Assembly (NCBI GenBank): GCA_963840565.1 | Contig: CAWIZH010000003.1 | Location: forward strand, 124,001 to 188,000 | Source of the DNA: VRUE01 sp963840565 | GTDB lineage: Bacteria; Actinomycetota; Thermoleophilia; Solirubrobacterales; 70-9 | Length of the DNA: 64,000 nt | Direction: 5' to 3' | Shown here: piece by piece, positions 1-9,154 of the stretch | Position numbering within the stretch: the first letter of the stretch is position 1 | How the letters are laid out: each line of letters starts with the position of its first letter | Program-made: the position numbers and the translations under genes | Notes under the pieces: model-generated | What the model was told of the DNA's origin: nothing | Database searches by the model: none | What the model saw: only the letters and a program-made list of their open reading frames with translations

Positions 1-132
1 CGATCAGGCCCCCGGATCCAGTGACTATTGCAGTAGGCATACGGAACTGAGTATCAGATCGATGGGATCGGCCGGAGTCAGGCCAACGGACACCACGGCC
101 CCCCGTCGCGCCGATCTTTAGAGTGCCCGGCG

Positions 133-1209
133 ATGAGGATCCTGATTACCGGCGGCGCCGGGTTCGTGGGAGCGAATCTAGGGGTTTCGCTCGCCCACCG
201 CCACCCGGATTGGGAGATCGTCGCGCTCGACAACCTGATGCGGCGCGGCTCCGAGCTCAACCTCGCCCGCTTGCGCGAGGCCGGGGTCTCCTTCTGCCAT
301 GGCGACGTGCGCGAGCCCACCGACCTCGCCGGCGCCGGACCGTTCGACGCGATGGTCGAGTGCTCGGCGGAGCCCTCGGTGCTGGCCGGGTTTGCCGACA
401 CGTCGTACTCCGTGCAGACAAACCTCGTCGGCGCCTTCAACTGCCTCGAGCGGGCCCGCGAGGAGAAGGCCTTCGTCGTCTTTCTCTCGACCAGCCGGGT
501 CTATCCGGTCGCTCCTCAGCTCGAGTTGATCCTGGAGGAGACCGAGAGCCGCTTCGAGCTAGCGGCCGAGCAGCCGGTCCCCGGCGCCGGGGCGCTGGGC
601 ATCTCGGAGGACTTCCCGCTTCCCGGCGCGCGCACCCTCTACGGGGCCACCAAGCTTTCCGCCGAGTTGCTGATCGAAGAGTACGCCGACGCCTTTGGCC
701 TGCGGGCGACGATCAACCGCTGTGGCGTTATCGCCGGGCCCTGGCAGATGGGAAAGGTCGATCAGGGAGTCTTCTCCTGGTGGCTGCTCAGCCATCACTT
801 CGGCAAGCCCCTGTCCTACATCGGCTTCGACGGCAAGGGCAAGCAGGTCAGGGACCTGCTCCACGTCGACGATCTGATTGACCTGGTCGACGACCAGCTC
901 GGCGACCCGGAGCGCTGGCGCGGCGTCAGCGCCAACGTCGGCGGGGGGCGCGAGGGCAGCCTCTCGCTGCTGGAGACGACTGAGATCTGCCGTGAGCTGA
1001 CCGGCAACGAGGTTCCGATCGGGGCTGAGCCGAAAACACGGCCGGGGGACGTGCCGATCTACCTTTCCGACTGCTCGCGACTCTTCTCCTTGACCTCGTG
1101 GCGGCCGCGCAAGGGTCCGAGGGACGTGCTCGCGGACCTTCTGGAGTGGACCGTCGCCCACGAGGACATCGTCGGCGAGGCCCTGGGGCTGCGAAGAGAG
1201 CCAGCATGA
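133..1209 (+). CDS. NAD-dependent epimerase/dehydratase (extended SDR)
   Basis: This 358-residue protein is an extended short-chain dehydrogenase/reductase of the nucleotide-sugar epimerase/dehydratase type. The Rossmann glycine motif GGAGFVG lies at residues 7-13 and the catalytic YGATK motif at residues 170-174. Overall the sequence resembles CDP-paratose/CDP-tyvelose or UDP-sugar epimerases, but the substrate cannot be read from it. The stop codon overlaps the ATG of the following glycosyltransferase (ATGA), so the two are probably translationally coupled and act on the same sugar pathway. No strong Shine-Dalgarno is visible before the ATG. Confidence 0.88.
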   Translation: MRILITGGAGFVGANLGVSLAHRHPDWEIVALDNLMRRGSELNLARLREAGVSFCHGDVREPTDLAGAGPFDAMVECSAEPSVLAGFADTSYSVQTNLVGAFNCLERAREEKAFVVFLSTSRVYPVAPQLELILEETESRFELAAEQPVPGAGALGISEDFPLPGARTLYGATKLSAELLIEEYADAFGLRATINRCGVIAGPWQMGKVDQGVFSWWLLSHHFGKPLSYIGFDGKGKQVRDLLHVDDLIDLVDDQLGDPERWRGVSANVGGGREGSLSLLETTEICRELTGNEVPIGAEPKTRPGDVPIYLSDCSRLFSLTSWRPRKGPRDVLADLLEWTVAHEDIVGEALGLRREPA

Positions 1210-1994
1210 AACTGTCTGTCGTCATTCCCGCCTACAACGAGGAGGGCTCGATAACCGAGACCGTGGAGAGCATCGTCTCCACCCTCGACCGCGAGCAGAT
1301 CGACCACGACGTCATCGTCGTCGACGACTCCAGCAGCGATGGCACGCTAAACGTGGTCGCTGGGCTCTCCGAGCGGCATCCCCAGGTGCGCTGCCTGCCC
1401 TCCCCATATCGCAACGGATTCGGCTTCGCCGTCCGGGCCGGCCTCGAGGCGTTCGAGGGGGACGCGGTGGCGATCGTGATGGCCGACGGGTCAGACAGCC
1501 CGGAGGACCTGGTCACCTACCATCGCCTGCTCGAAGAAGGCTATGAGTGCGCCTTCGGCTCGCGCTTCGTCCACGGCTCGAGGGTGATCGACTACCCGCG
1601 CTCGAAGCTGATCATGAACCGGATCGTCAACTTCGGCATCCGCGTCCTCTTCCGCCACGGCTACAACGACACCACCAATGCCTTCAAGGCCTACCGCCGC
1701 GAGGTGATCGAGAACGTCCAGCCGTTCCTCTCCCACCACTTCAACCTCACCGTCGAGCTGCCCTTGAAGGCGGTGGTCCGCGGCTACAGCTACGGGATCG
1801 TGCCGATCTCCTGGAGCAACCGGAAAGCCGGCGTCTCGAAGCTCAGGCTCAACGAGATGGGCAGCCGCTACCTCTTCATAGTCCTCTACGTGTTCCTCGA
1901 GCATCACCTGAGCCGTGGCGACTACCGTCGCGACGGCTCGGTCACGAGGCAGCCGGGCACCTGGCGCGCCGGCCGGCTCCGCGGCGGCCGGTGA
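1206..1994 (+). CDS. Family 2 glycosyltransferase
   Basis: A 262-residue GT2-family transferase. It opens with MKLSVVIPAYNEEGSI, followed by the nucleotide-binding VVDDSSSDGT segment and a MADGSDSPED segment in the position of the DxD metal site. It resembles dolichol/undecaprenyl-phosphate sugar transferases, which move a sugar from an NDP donor to a polyprenyl phosphate at the cytoplasmic membrane face. The ATG at 1206 was chosen because it overlaps the stop of the upstream epimerase and begins exactly at the conserved N-terminal strand. The open frame continues further upstream, but without homology. Confidence 0.88.
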   Translation: MKLSVVIPAYNEEGSITETVESIVSTLDREQIDHDVIVVDDSSSDGTLNVVAGLSERHPQVRCLPSPYRNGFGFAVRAGLEAFEGDAVAIVMADGSDSPEDLVTYHRLLEEGYECAFGSRFVHGSRVIDYPRSKLIMNRIVNFGIRVLFRHGYNDTTNAFKAYRREVIENVQPFLSHHFNLTVELPLKAVVRGYSYGIVPISWSNRKAGVSKLRLNEMGSRYLFIVLYVFLEHHLSRGDYRRDGSVTRQPGTWRAGRLRGGR

Positions 1995-2024
1995 GCACGA
2001 TCCAGAGCTGTCCGGGTCGCCCGC

Positions 2025-3731
2025 CTACCGCCTGACGGCGGCTCCGCCCGATCTCAATGGGCATACGTAGATCGGACCGCTGACGATCGCCCACCAGCGA
2101 TCCGGGGCCGCGTCCGGCGGCGTCGCCAGCCTTGCCCAGCGATCCGGCTCGAGGCGGCCGATGCCGACCCCGGGCCCGCCTCTGCCGAAGCGACCGATCG
2201 AGACCTTCAGCGGCCGGCCCGATCGTGAGCCGAGCAGGGAGCCAGCCCGCGGCAGCAGAAAGAAGGAGGGGTGCGTGGGGGTTCCGTCAAGTGAGCTGGG
2301 ACAGCTCCGCGGATTGGCAGGGGGAAGGGCCGGGCGCAGCGAAATGCCCAGGGCGCCGACCAGCGTCGCGTCGGCGATCTGGCGCTCCGCCAGGCTCTGA
2401 GCGCGAACCTCGTCGAGGGAGAAGGCAAGCGAGCCGAACTCGCCGGCGGCGCGAAAGTATTCGCCAGCGGGAAGCCCGGCGATAAGACCGCCTCCCAGCG
2501 CGGCGACCTTGGGGTCGGCAGCGGCCAGGTAATCGGCCGCAACGTGCGGCCGCGCCAGCTCCAGCATCGCGTACTCGGTGCGGGTGTTGAGCGCGTCGAT
2601 CCGCCGTGGGACAACCCCGTCGTTGAGCTTTTCTATGTTCGGCGCGATCGCGAGCGCGGCAAGGACGGCGGCGACGGCAAGGGCCTGCCAGGTCAGCTTC
2701 ATCCCCCGGATCGCGTCGGCGACGACAAGCAGCACCATCACCACGCCGACGAAGATGTAACGGGAGGAGTCTGGCGGGCGCGCTCCCATCGCGATCATCA
2801 GCCAGTAGACGAGGACGACCGCGAGCGAGACCCAGAGCGTGTCCGGGACCGCACCGCGCCTGACCCTGACCACCAGGCCAATCACCGCGAAGGCCGCAAG
2901 CACCGTCCCCCAGGCGGTAACCGTGGTCACGTAGACCGAGATGCCTTCGCCGGTGGGATTGAGCCCGAAGATCGAACCGGTCACAGCGGCGAGCGCGTTG
3001 GTGAGCACGATCGGGATCAGGTGCACGTTCGAGAGGGCGAAGTTCGCTTGATCGAAATGTCGTGCCCACAGCCACCAGACGCCGAAGAGGGCAAGCGGCA
3101 CGATGAAGATCCAGGCGCGCCGCCGGCGGTCCTCCCGCATCAGCACCGAGACCGCCGCGCCGGTGGTGAAGGCAAGCCCAAGCTCAACCGTGGCGACCGA
3201 GAGAACCAACAGCGCGCAGGTCGCGAGGTCGCCTCGGCGATCGCCGCGTTCCAGGGTCAGCAGGGCCGCGAGCCCGAAATCCAGAGCGAGCAGCGTGTGC
3301 AGGTCGAAGGGCCAGAGCAGCGGCTCATAGGCGTAGCCGAGGAAAAGCAGCAAAACGCTCGGGATCAGCGCCGCGACTGGACCCACTCGGCGACGGGCGA
3401 GGACGAAGAAGAGCCCGGCCGAGAGCAGGACCAGGGCGACCTCGACCGCACGGAAGACGGTGTAGTCGGTGCCGGCGATCTCGAACAGCAGTCGGTAGAC
3501 AAGTTTGCCGACGAGCTGCAGGTGGCCGTTGTGCGGGGCAAGGAAGTATTCGAGGCCGTGCGCCGGCTCGGGCACGAAGCCGTGGGCCACGTACGTGGCG
3601 TAGTAGTAAATGTCGTCGCCGATGAAGGTGAGGCCGTGGCCGGCGTCCATCAGCCAGACGGCCGAGACGCACATCGCGATCGCGAGGCCCGCCCAGGCGA
3701 GACGGTCTATCCGGGAAGATGGCGGCGCCAA
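2025..3731 (-). CDS. Polytopic GT-C-like membrane protein, paralogue 1
   Basis: A 568-residue protein with about 9-11 hydrophobic segments in its first 400 residues and a soluble C-terminal part. An acidic pair (GDDIYYYA) sits just after the first membrane segment, where GT-C glycosyltransferases carry their catalytic aspartates. It is clearly homologous to the next two genes (shared LEYFLAPHNGHLQL, ARRRVG, LWPFDLHT, PPDSSRYIF). The TTG at 3731 gives a length matching the paralogues (568 versus 569 and 567) and leaves 42 bp to the divergent gene. A TTG at 3788 would instead overlap that gene. Acceptor and sugar are unknown. Confidence 0.8.
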   Translation of the reverse strand: MAPPSSRIDRLAWAGLAIAMCVSAVWLMDAGHGLTFIGDDIYYYATYVAHGFVPEPAHGLEYFLAPHNGHLQLVGKLVYRLLFEIAGTDYTVFRAVEVALVLLSAGLFFVLARRRVGPVAALIPSVLLLFLGYAYEPLLWPFDLHTLLALDFGLAALLTLERGDRRGDLATCALLVLSVATVELGLAFTTGAAVSVLMREDRRRRAWIFIVPLALFGVWWLWARHFDQANFALSNVHLIPIVLTNALAAVTGSIFGLNPTGEGISVYVTTVTAWGTVLAAFAVIGLVVRVRRGAVPDTLWVSLAVVLVYWLMIAMGARPPDSSRYIFVGVVMVLLVVADAIRGMKLTWQALAVAAVLAALAIAPNIEKLNDGVVPRRIDALNTRTEYAMLELARPHVAADYLAAADPKVAALGGGLIAGLPAGEYFRAAGEFGSLAFSLDEVRAQSLAERQIADATLVGALGISLRPALPPANPRSCPSSLDGTPTHPSFFLLPRAGSLLGSRSGRPLKVSIGRFGRGGPGVGIGRLEPDRWARLATPPDAAPDRWWAIVSGPIYVCPLRSGGAAVRR

Positions 3732-3773
3732 AGCGGGCAGCCTATAGGCGCGCGAAGTCCATAGATTACGCGC

Positions 3774-5483
3774 GTGCGGCGGGGCCAAGAATTCGTGGGA
3801 TTCGTGCGCACGACCCGCGGTGCCTGGATCGTCCTCGGGATCGCGATGGCGCTCTCTGCCGCGCTGATCCTCCTGACCGCGAACGGCGAGAGCTTCGACG
3901 TCGACGAGATCTTCTACCTCGGGCGCCTGGTCGAAGACTCAGGACGAATCGTCCAGCACCACTCGCTCAGCCTCGAATACCTCCTCGCCCCCTACAACGG
4001 CCACCTGCAGCTCGGCGGCAAGCTGATCTACGAAGCGACCTTCGCCGTCGCCGGCGCACACTACGTCGCCTTCGAGCTGGTCAATATCGCCGCCCTTTGC
4101 GCTTCAGCGGGACTCGTCTTCGAGCTCGCCCGGCGCCGAGTCGGAGCGCTGACCGCGCTCGCGCCCTGCGTCCTGCTGCTCTTCCTCGGCTTCGCCCGCG
4201 AGGTCCTGCTCTGGCCCTTCGACCTGCACACGCTGGTCTCGCTGGCACTCGGGCTGGGGGCCCTGCTCGCCCTGCAGCGCGACGACCGCCGCGGCGACAT
4301 CCTCGCCTGCATCCTAATCACCCTCTCGATCGCCACGATCGAGGTCGGGATCGCCCTGCTGGTCGGGATCGCTGTCTCGGTCCTGCTGCGGTCCGACCGC
4401 CTGCGCCGGGCCTGGATCTTCCTCGTCCCCGCCATCCTCTACGCCGCCTGGTGGGTCTGGGCCCACCATTTCCACCAGGCCCAGAGCGCGATCGAGCTGT
4501 CGAATGTGACGCTGGTCCCGAAGACCGTCTTCTTCTCGATGGCGACGGTGCTCGGCTCGCTCACCGGCACCAACCCGGTGCTTGCGGCCACCTACATCAC
4601 CTCGGTGACCTGGTTCGGCCGAGCGCTCGCCGTGCTGGCGCTGATCGCTCTCGCTGTGCGATTGCGACGGGGGGCCATCCCCCGCAGCCTCTGGGTGTGG
4701 CTCGCCGTGATCGCCTCCTACTGGGTGCTGATGGGCCTCGCGGCACGGCCGCCCGAAGGGTCCCGTTACGTCTTCGTCGGGGCGGTGGGGGTGCTGCTCG
4801 TCGCCGCCGAGGCGATGCACGGAAGGATCTCGAACCGGGTGACCGCCGCCGTGGTCGTCATCGCCCTGCTCGCCCTGCCAGCCAATATCGCTCAGCTCGG
4901 CAGCGGCAACGCCGACGACACGCTGCATCGCGAGGCGCCGATCAACAAGGCCGAGTTCGCAATGCTCGAGCTGGCTCGAAATCACGTCGATCCCGACTAC
5001 GTCGCCTCCGCCGACCCCAACGTCACCGCGGTTGGAGGCGGCCTCTTCATCGGCATTCCGGCGGGCGCTTATCTGAGGTCGGTCGACCGCAACGGCTCGC
5101 CCGCCTTCTCGCTGGCGGAACTGCGAAGCCAGACGGGGGAAATCCGCAGGATCGCCGATAACACCCTCGTCGATGCGCTTGGGCTGAAGACCGAATACGC
5201 CCACGGGCCAAAGACCAGTCGACGCTGCCGGACCGTCGGCCTGGAATCCGGCTCGGGATACGCGATGATCGCCGTGCCACAAGGGGGCATGCTGTTCCGT
5301 GTCGCGGGCCGGCACTGGACCGACATCTGGCTGCGTCGCTTCGCAGCGGGAATCCACAGCGCCAGCCGCGGGCACGTCCCCCCGGGGCGGTGGGTGAAGC
5401 TCGCGATCCCGCCCGACGAAGCAGCGGAACCGTGGCACGCCGCACTCGGCGCGCCGGTGACGGTCTGCCCTCTCGCCGGCTAG
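3774..5483 (+). CDS. Polytopic GT-C-like membrane protein, paralogue 2
   Basis: A 569-residue membrane protein homologous to both flanking genes. It has the N-terminal acidic motif (DVDEIFYL), the SLEYLLAPYNGHLQLGGK block, the ARRRVGALTAL block and the LWPFDLHT block, then multiple membrane helices and a C-terminal soluble region of about 150 residues. The start is GTG 3774; an in-frame GTG at 3804 is also possible and would remove ten residues. Its TAG stop overlaps the stop of the convergent paralogue by 4 bp (CTAG). The likely role is transfer of a polyprenyl-phosphate-linked sugar outside the membrane, inferred from topology and neighbours only. Confidence 0.8.
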   Translation: MRRGQEFVGFVRTTRGAWIVLGIAMALSAALILLTANGESFDVDEIFYLGRLVEDSGRIVQHHSLSLEYLLAPYNGHLQLGGKLIYEATFAVAGAHYVAFELVNIAALCASAGLVFELARRRVGALTALAPCVLLLFLGFAREVLLWPFDLHTLVSLALGLGALLALQRDDRRGDILACILITLSIATIEVGIALLVGIAVSVLLRSDRLRRAWIFLVPAILYAAWWVWAHHFHQAQSAIELSNVTLVPKTVFFSMATVLGSLTGTNPVLAATYITSVTWFGRALAVLALIALAVRLRRGAIPRSLWVWLAVIASYWVLMGLAARPPEGSRYVFVGAVGVLLVAAEAMHGRISNRVTAAVVVIALLALPANIAQLGSGNADDTLHREAPINKAEFAMLELARNHVDPDYVASADPNVTAVGGGLFIGIPAGAYLRSVDRNGSPAFSLAELRSQTGEIRRIADNTLVDALGLKTEYAHGPKTSRRCRTVGLESGSGYAMIAVPQGGMLFRVAGRHWTDIWLRRFAAGIHSASRGHVPPGRWVKLAIPPDEAAEPWHAALGAPVTVCPLAG

Positions 5484-7183
5484 CCGGCCGTGGCCGCGCT
5501 CGCGAGCCGGCAGGCATAGGCGGGACCATCGAGAACGACCCACCACCGGTCCGGAGCCGAATCTGACGCGATCGCGAGCTTCGCCCAGGCGCCGGGCTCG
5601 AGCCTGCCGACCTTGACCCCAGGCCCGCCTTTTCCGAAGCGACCGACCGAGACGTGGATCGGCCGTCCCGAGCGGGAGCCGAGCACGACGCCTCCCCGGG
5701 ACGGGGAGAAGAAGGCTCGGTGGCCGGGCCGGCCACCGAGCGCGCTTGGGCAGTCGCTGGGCTCGGCCGGCGGATGTTCCACAGGCCGCAGCCTCAATCC
5801 GAGTGCTCCAGCCAGGCTGGCGTCGGCGACCTCGCGTCGTTCGAGGTCCTCGCCCCTAACCTGATCGATCGGCATCCCCAACGATCCGAACTGGTTGGCG
5901 GCACGCAGGTAATCCCCTGCTTCGAGAGCGGTGAAGACGCTCCCGCCGAGGTCGGTCACCCGCGGATCCTTGCCGGGCGCGTATTGCGGCGGGATCGGCC
6001 CCCTGACCAGGTCGAGCATCGCGTACTCGGTCCGGGTAGTGATCGCATCGTGCAGCTGCGGGCCACGGCCGTCGTAGAGCTTGGCTACGTTTGCCGGAAT
6101 TGCCAGGGCGACAACGGCAAAGCCGGCGATCACGGCGCGCCGCGGCACCTTGGTCCCGGCAAGCGCATCGGCGGCGACAAGAAAGCTCAGCAGCGCTCCG
6201 GCGAAGATGTAGCGAGAGGAGTCAGGAGCACGGCCGCCGAGCGCGATCAGCACCCAGTAGGTGAGGACGACGCCGGCGAAGATCCAGAGGGTCCGCGGCA
6301 CCCCGCCGCGGACGATCCGCCCGACCAGGGCCAGCCCAGCCAATGCGGCCAGGACCGTCCCCCAGGCGGTGACTTCGGTCAGCGGCTGGGGGACTCCCGC
6401 CCCGGTGGGGTTGACCCCGAAGACCGATCCCGCCACGGCAGCCAGGGCGTTGGTGACGGTGATCGAAATCAGCCGCACGTTCGAAAGCGCGATCGCAGGC
6501 TGATCGAAGTGCCGCGACCAAACCCACCAGCAGGCGTATAGAGCCAGCGGAATGACGAAGATCCAGGCCCGGCGCATCCGGTCGGATCTGATCAGCACCG
6601 AGATCGCAATGCCAACCGCGAAGGCGAGGCCGAGCTCGATCATCGCGATCGAGAGGATCAACAGGATGCAGGCGGCGATATCGCCAGGCCGGTCGTCCCG
6701 CTCCAGAGCGAGGATCGCCCCCAGCCCCAGGGCCAGCGCGTAGATCGTGTGCAGGTCGAACGCCCAGAGAAAGGCCTCCCAGCCGAAGCCGAGGAAGAGC
6801 AAAGAGACGCTCGGGATCAGGGCCACCAAGGCGCCGACCCGGCGGCGGGCAAGCTCGAAGAAGAGACCGACGCAGATCATCACTCCGGCGATATCGACGG
6901 CACGGAAGACGAAGTAGTTGGCGCCGGCGATCTCGAAGATCGCCCTGTAGAGCAGCTTGCCGCCAACCTGCAGATGGCCGTTGCTCGGCGCGAAGAAGTA
7001 TTCGAGCCCGTGCGACGGTTTGATGTCCGAGGTCCCGTGGACCAGGAACTGGGCGTAGTAGAAGATGTCGTCGTTGACGAAGGTGAGGCCGTCACCGGCA
7101 ATCAGCAGCCAGGTCGCGGAGACGCACATGGCGAGCCCCAGCACCAGCCAGGCATTGCGGGGGCGCTGCAGAAGCTCGCTCAA
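5480..7183 (-). CDS. Polytopic GT-C-like membrane protein, paralogue 3
   Basis: This 567-residue protein is the third member of the local family. It carries NDDIFYYAQF after the first helix, LEYFFAPSNGHLQVGGK, ELARRRVGALVAL and LWAFDLHT, and a C-terminal tail close to paralogue 1 (SRSGRPIHVSVGRFGKGGPGV; PDRWW near the end). Its start overlaps the stop of the upstream polyprenol-phosphate mannose synthase-like gene by 4 bp, so the two are co-transcribed. That pairing suggests it uses the lipid-linked sugar made by the neighbour. Its stop overlaps that of paralogue 2 (CTAG). Confidence 0.82.
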   Translation of the reverse strand: MSELLQRPRNAWLVLGLAMCVSATWLLIAGDGLTFVNDDIFYYAQFLVHGTSDIKPSHGLEYFFAPSNGHLQVGGKLLYRAIFEIAGANYFVFRAVDIAGVMICVGLFFELARRRVGALVALIPSVSLLFLGFGWEAFLWAFDLHTIYALALGLGAILALERDDRPGDIAACILLILSIAMIELGLAFAVGIAISVLIRSDRMRRAWIFVIPLALYACWWVWSRHFDQPAIALSNVRLISITVTNALAAVAGSVFGVNPTGAGVPQPLTEVTAWGTVLAALAGLALVGRIVRGGVPRTLWIFAGVVLTYWVLIALGGRAPDSSRYIFAGALLSFLVAADALAGTKVPRRAVIAGFAVVALAIPANVAKLYDGRGPQLHDAITTRTEYAMLDLVRGPIPPQYAPGKDPRVTDLGGSVFTALEAGDYLRAANQFGSLGMPIDQVRGEDLERREVADASLAGALGLRLRPVEHPPAEPSDCPSALGGRPGHRAFFSPSRGGVVLGSRSGRPIHVSVGRFGKGGPGVKVGRLEPGAWAKLAIASDSAPDRWWVVLDGPAYACRLASAATAG

Positions 7184-7908
7184 CGGCCCCGGCCGAATCG
7201 CAGCATCGGCACGCGCCAGGCGGCCTCGGCGACGATCGAACGGTCCATCTTCGAGGAGCCGGCGCGGCGCTCGTGGAAGACGATTGGGACCTCGAGGACC
7301 TTGAAGCCACGCTGGATAGCCCGGTAGGTCATCTCCACCTGGAAGGCGTAGCCGCGCGAACGGATCGAGTCGAGGTCGATCGCCTCGAGCACCTCACGGC
7401 GAAAGCACTTGAAGCCGCCGGTGAGGTCGCGCACCTCCACCCCGAGGACGAGCCGCGCGTAAGCGCTGCCGCCGCGGCTGATCGCCCGCCGCAGCGGCGG
7501 CCACTCGCCCACCCCTCCCCCGGGGACGTAGCGCGAGCCGATCACGACGTCGGCGCGCTCGGCGGCCTCGAGCAGGCGGGGCAGGTAGGCGGGATCGTGG
7601 GAGAAGTCGGAGTCCATCTCGAGGACGAGGCCCGCACCGGCGGCGAGGGCCCGGCGGAAGCCGGCGATGTACGCCGGGCCGAGGCCTTCCTTGCGCTCGC
7701 GGTGGAGCACCTCGATGCGATCGTGACGCGCGGCGAGGCGGTCCGCGATCTGCCCGGTCCCATCCGGAGAGTTGTCGTCGACGATCAGCACCCGGGCCGA
7801 GTCGGGCAGCTCGGTCAGCACCGCCTCGGCAAACGCCTCGACATTGGCAGCCTCTTCATAGGTGGGTAGGACGAGCCACGCCGGACCATGTGGCGCAGGC
7901 TGAGGCAT
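7180..7908 (-). CDS. Polyprenol-phosphate mannosyltransferase-like GT2 (DPM1 family)
   Basis: A 242-residue GT2 enzyme without membrane helices. Motifs include LPTYEEAANV, IVDDNSPDGTG, the metal site MDSDFSHDP, IGSRYVPGGGV, DLTGGFKCFRR and the C-terminal FHERRAGSSKM. These are hallmarks of polyprenol monophosphomannose/glucose synthases (DPM1, Ppm1 catalytic domain), which charge polyprenyl phosphate with a hexose from a nucleotide sugar. The donor is not proven from sequence. It is translationally coupled (4 bp overlap) to the GT-C-like gene downstream, a sensible donor-synthase/transferase pair. The start is ATG 7908. Confidence 0.9.
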   Translation of the reverse strand: MPQPAPHGPAWLVLPTYEEAANVEAFAEAVLTELPDSARVLIVDDNSPDGTGQIADRLAARHDRIEVLHRERKEGLGPAYIAGFRRALAAGAGLVLEMDSDFSHDPAYLPRLLEAAERADVVIGSRYVPGGGVGEWPPLRRAISRGGSAYARLVLGVEVRDLTGGFKCFRREVLEAIDLDSIRSRGYAFQVEMTYRAIQRGFKVLEVPIVFHERRAGSSKMDRSIVAEAAWRVPMLRFGRGR

Positions 7909-7942
7909 GGATCGATGCTATTTCCTGCTCGCGCCGGCTGCG

Positions 7943-9073
7943 CTACGGCCGCAGGCGGCCGCCGGTGAGGCCGACGAAGGCGCGCCAGGCGGGCTTGGGG
8001 TGGAAACGGGGGCCGCCGCGGAAGAGGCCGACGGAGTCGCAGAAGTTGCAGTAGCCGACGACGTCCTTCCAGGAGAACCAGTAGGCCGCCCTGAGGTTGA
8101 GCTTGTGCCGGTTGTCGAGCAGGTAGCGGTAGGCGCCGCGCAGTTCGCGCGCCTGGCCCTGGATGCCCTGCTCGAAGGCGACCTTGTTCGGATCGTTCTG
8201 CGAGCCCCAGCCCATCTCGGTGATGTAGAGGCCAGCGCCCGGATCGTGGTTTTTGAGCGCAACTTCGCGGATGCCGCTGGTCAGTTCTTCGAGGATGTCG
8301 ACGTGGAAGGCGTAGGGGTGGATGGCGATCGCGTCGAAGTCGGACTTGATCCCCGGGACCCGGTACATGGTTTCGAGGAACTGAGCCGCCGGCATCGCCA
8401 GCTTGCCCCTCTCGTCGGGATTGCCGAAGAGGCCGGCGAGGATCACTTCCGCGCCTGGATCGACCGACTTGATCGCCGCGTGAGTCAGCTTCAGCAGACG
8501 GGCGTAGCGCGTGGGCGAGGCCGGGTAGGCCGAGTAGAAGAAGTTGGCCTCGTTCCAAACCTGCCACGAGCGAATCGGCAACGCGCGGGGAATGGCCGGG
8601 ACGTAGTTGACGCCCGCGACCGCCGGCGCGTGTTCGGCCCAGAATTCACCGCCGGGGCCGTAGCGTTTCACCGCTGCCTTGACGAACGCGGTCCAGCCGT
8701 TGCGCTCGCGGCCGTTGTCGATCGGCAGCGTGGTCGATTTGCGCGTGACCCAGCTCGGCGTGCTGGCGATGAAGGGCAGTACGCGCAGGCCCGCGCGGGC
8801 GGCGATCGCCACTTCGTTATCGAAGCCGCTCCAGTCATAGCCGCCGTTGCGGGTCGGCTGAACGCCGCTCCAACCGAGCGGCAGGCGGACCGATTCGATC
8901 CCTCCCGCCTTCATATAGCTGGCGTCTTCGGGGGTGAGGGCGGTTTGGGGAACGATGCCGAAGAAGCCCGCGGGCGCCGAACCGACCCCGCGGGCCGGGG
9001 CGCCGCTCGTCGAGACGAGCAGCACCGTCGCGGCGCAGGCGAGCGCGAAGGCGGCTGTGAGTCGGAATCTCAT
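7943..9073 (-). CDS. Secreted clan-A glycoside hydrolase (GH39-like)
   Basis: A 376-residue protein with an N-terminal signal peptide (basic MRFR, a hydrophobic stretch, then an SAPAG-like cleavage region). The mature part looks like a TIM-barrel retaining glycosidase. SWQVWNEANFF carries the Asn-Glu acid/base pair, and LYITEMGWGS carries the likely nucleophile Glu. This is the layout of GH39/GH5-type enzymes, so cleavage of a beta-linked polysaccharide outside the cell is expected, substrate unknown. It lies in a run of minus-strand genes with the sugar-transfer enzymes. The region upstream (9074-9154) holds an AGGAGG that is not positioned for this ATG. Confidence 0.8.
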   Translation of the reverse strand: MRFRLTAAFALACAATVLLVSTSGAPARGVGSAPAGFFGIVPQTALTPEDASYMKAGGIESVRLPLGWSGVQPTRNGGYDWSGFDNEVAIAARAGLRVLPFIASTPSWVTRKSTTLPIDNGRERNGWTAFVKAAVKRYGPGGEFWAEHAPAVAGVNYVPAIPRALPIRSWQVWNEANFFYSAYPASPTRYARLLKLTHAAIKSVDPGAEVILAGLFGNPDERGKLAMPAAQFLETMYRVPGIKSDFDAIAIHPYAFHVDILEELTSGIREVALKNHDPGAGLYITEMGWGSQNDPNKVAFEQGIQGQARELRGAYRYLLDNRHKLNLRAAYWFSWKDVVGYCNFCDSVGLFRGGPRFHPKPAWRAFVGLTGGRLRP

Positions 9074-9154
9074 TCGGTCAGGAGCGGCGACGGGCGGCGC
9101 AGAACGTTACCTCCTAACACGGCGGCCGGCTCGGGGTAGCGGAGCTTTGCAATC

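Noticed and set aside
5480..5483. 4 bp convergent overlap as a possible annotation error
   Set aside because: The same CTAG arrangement occurs at 15077-15080, and both proteins end with conserved paralogue tails, so the overlap is real.
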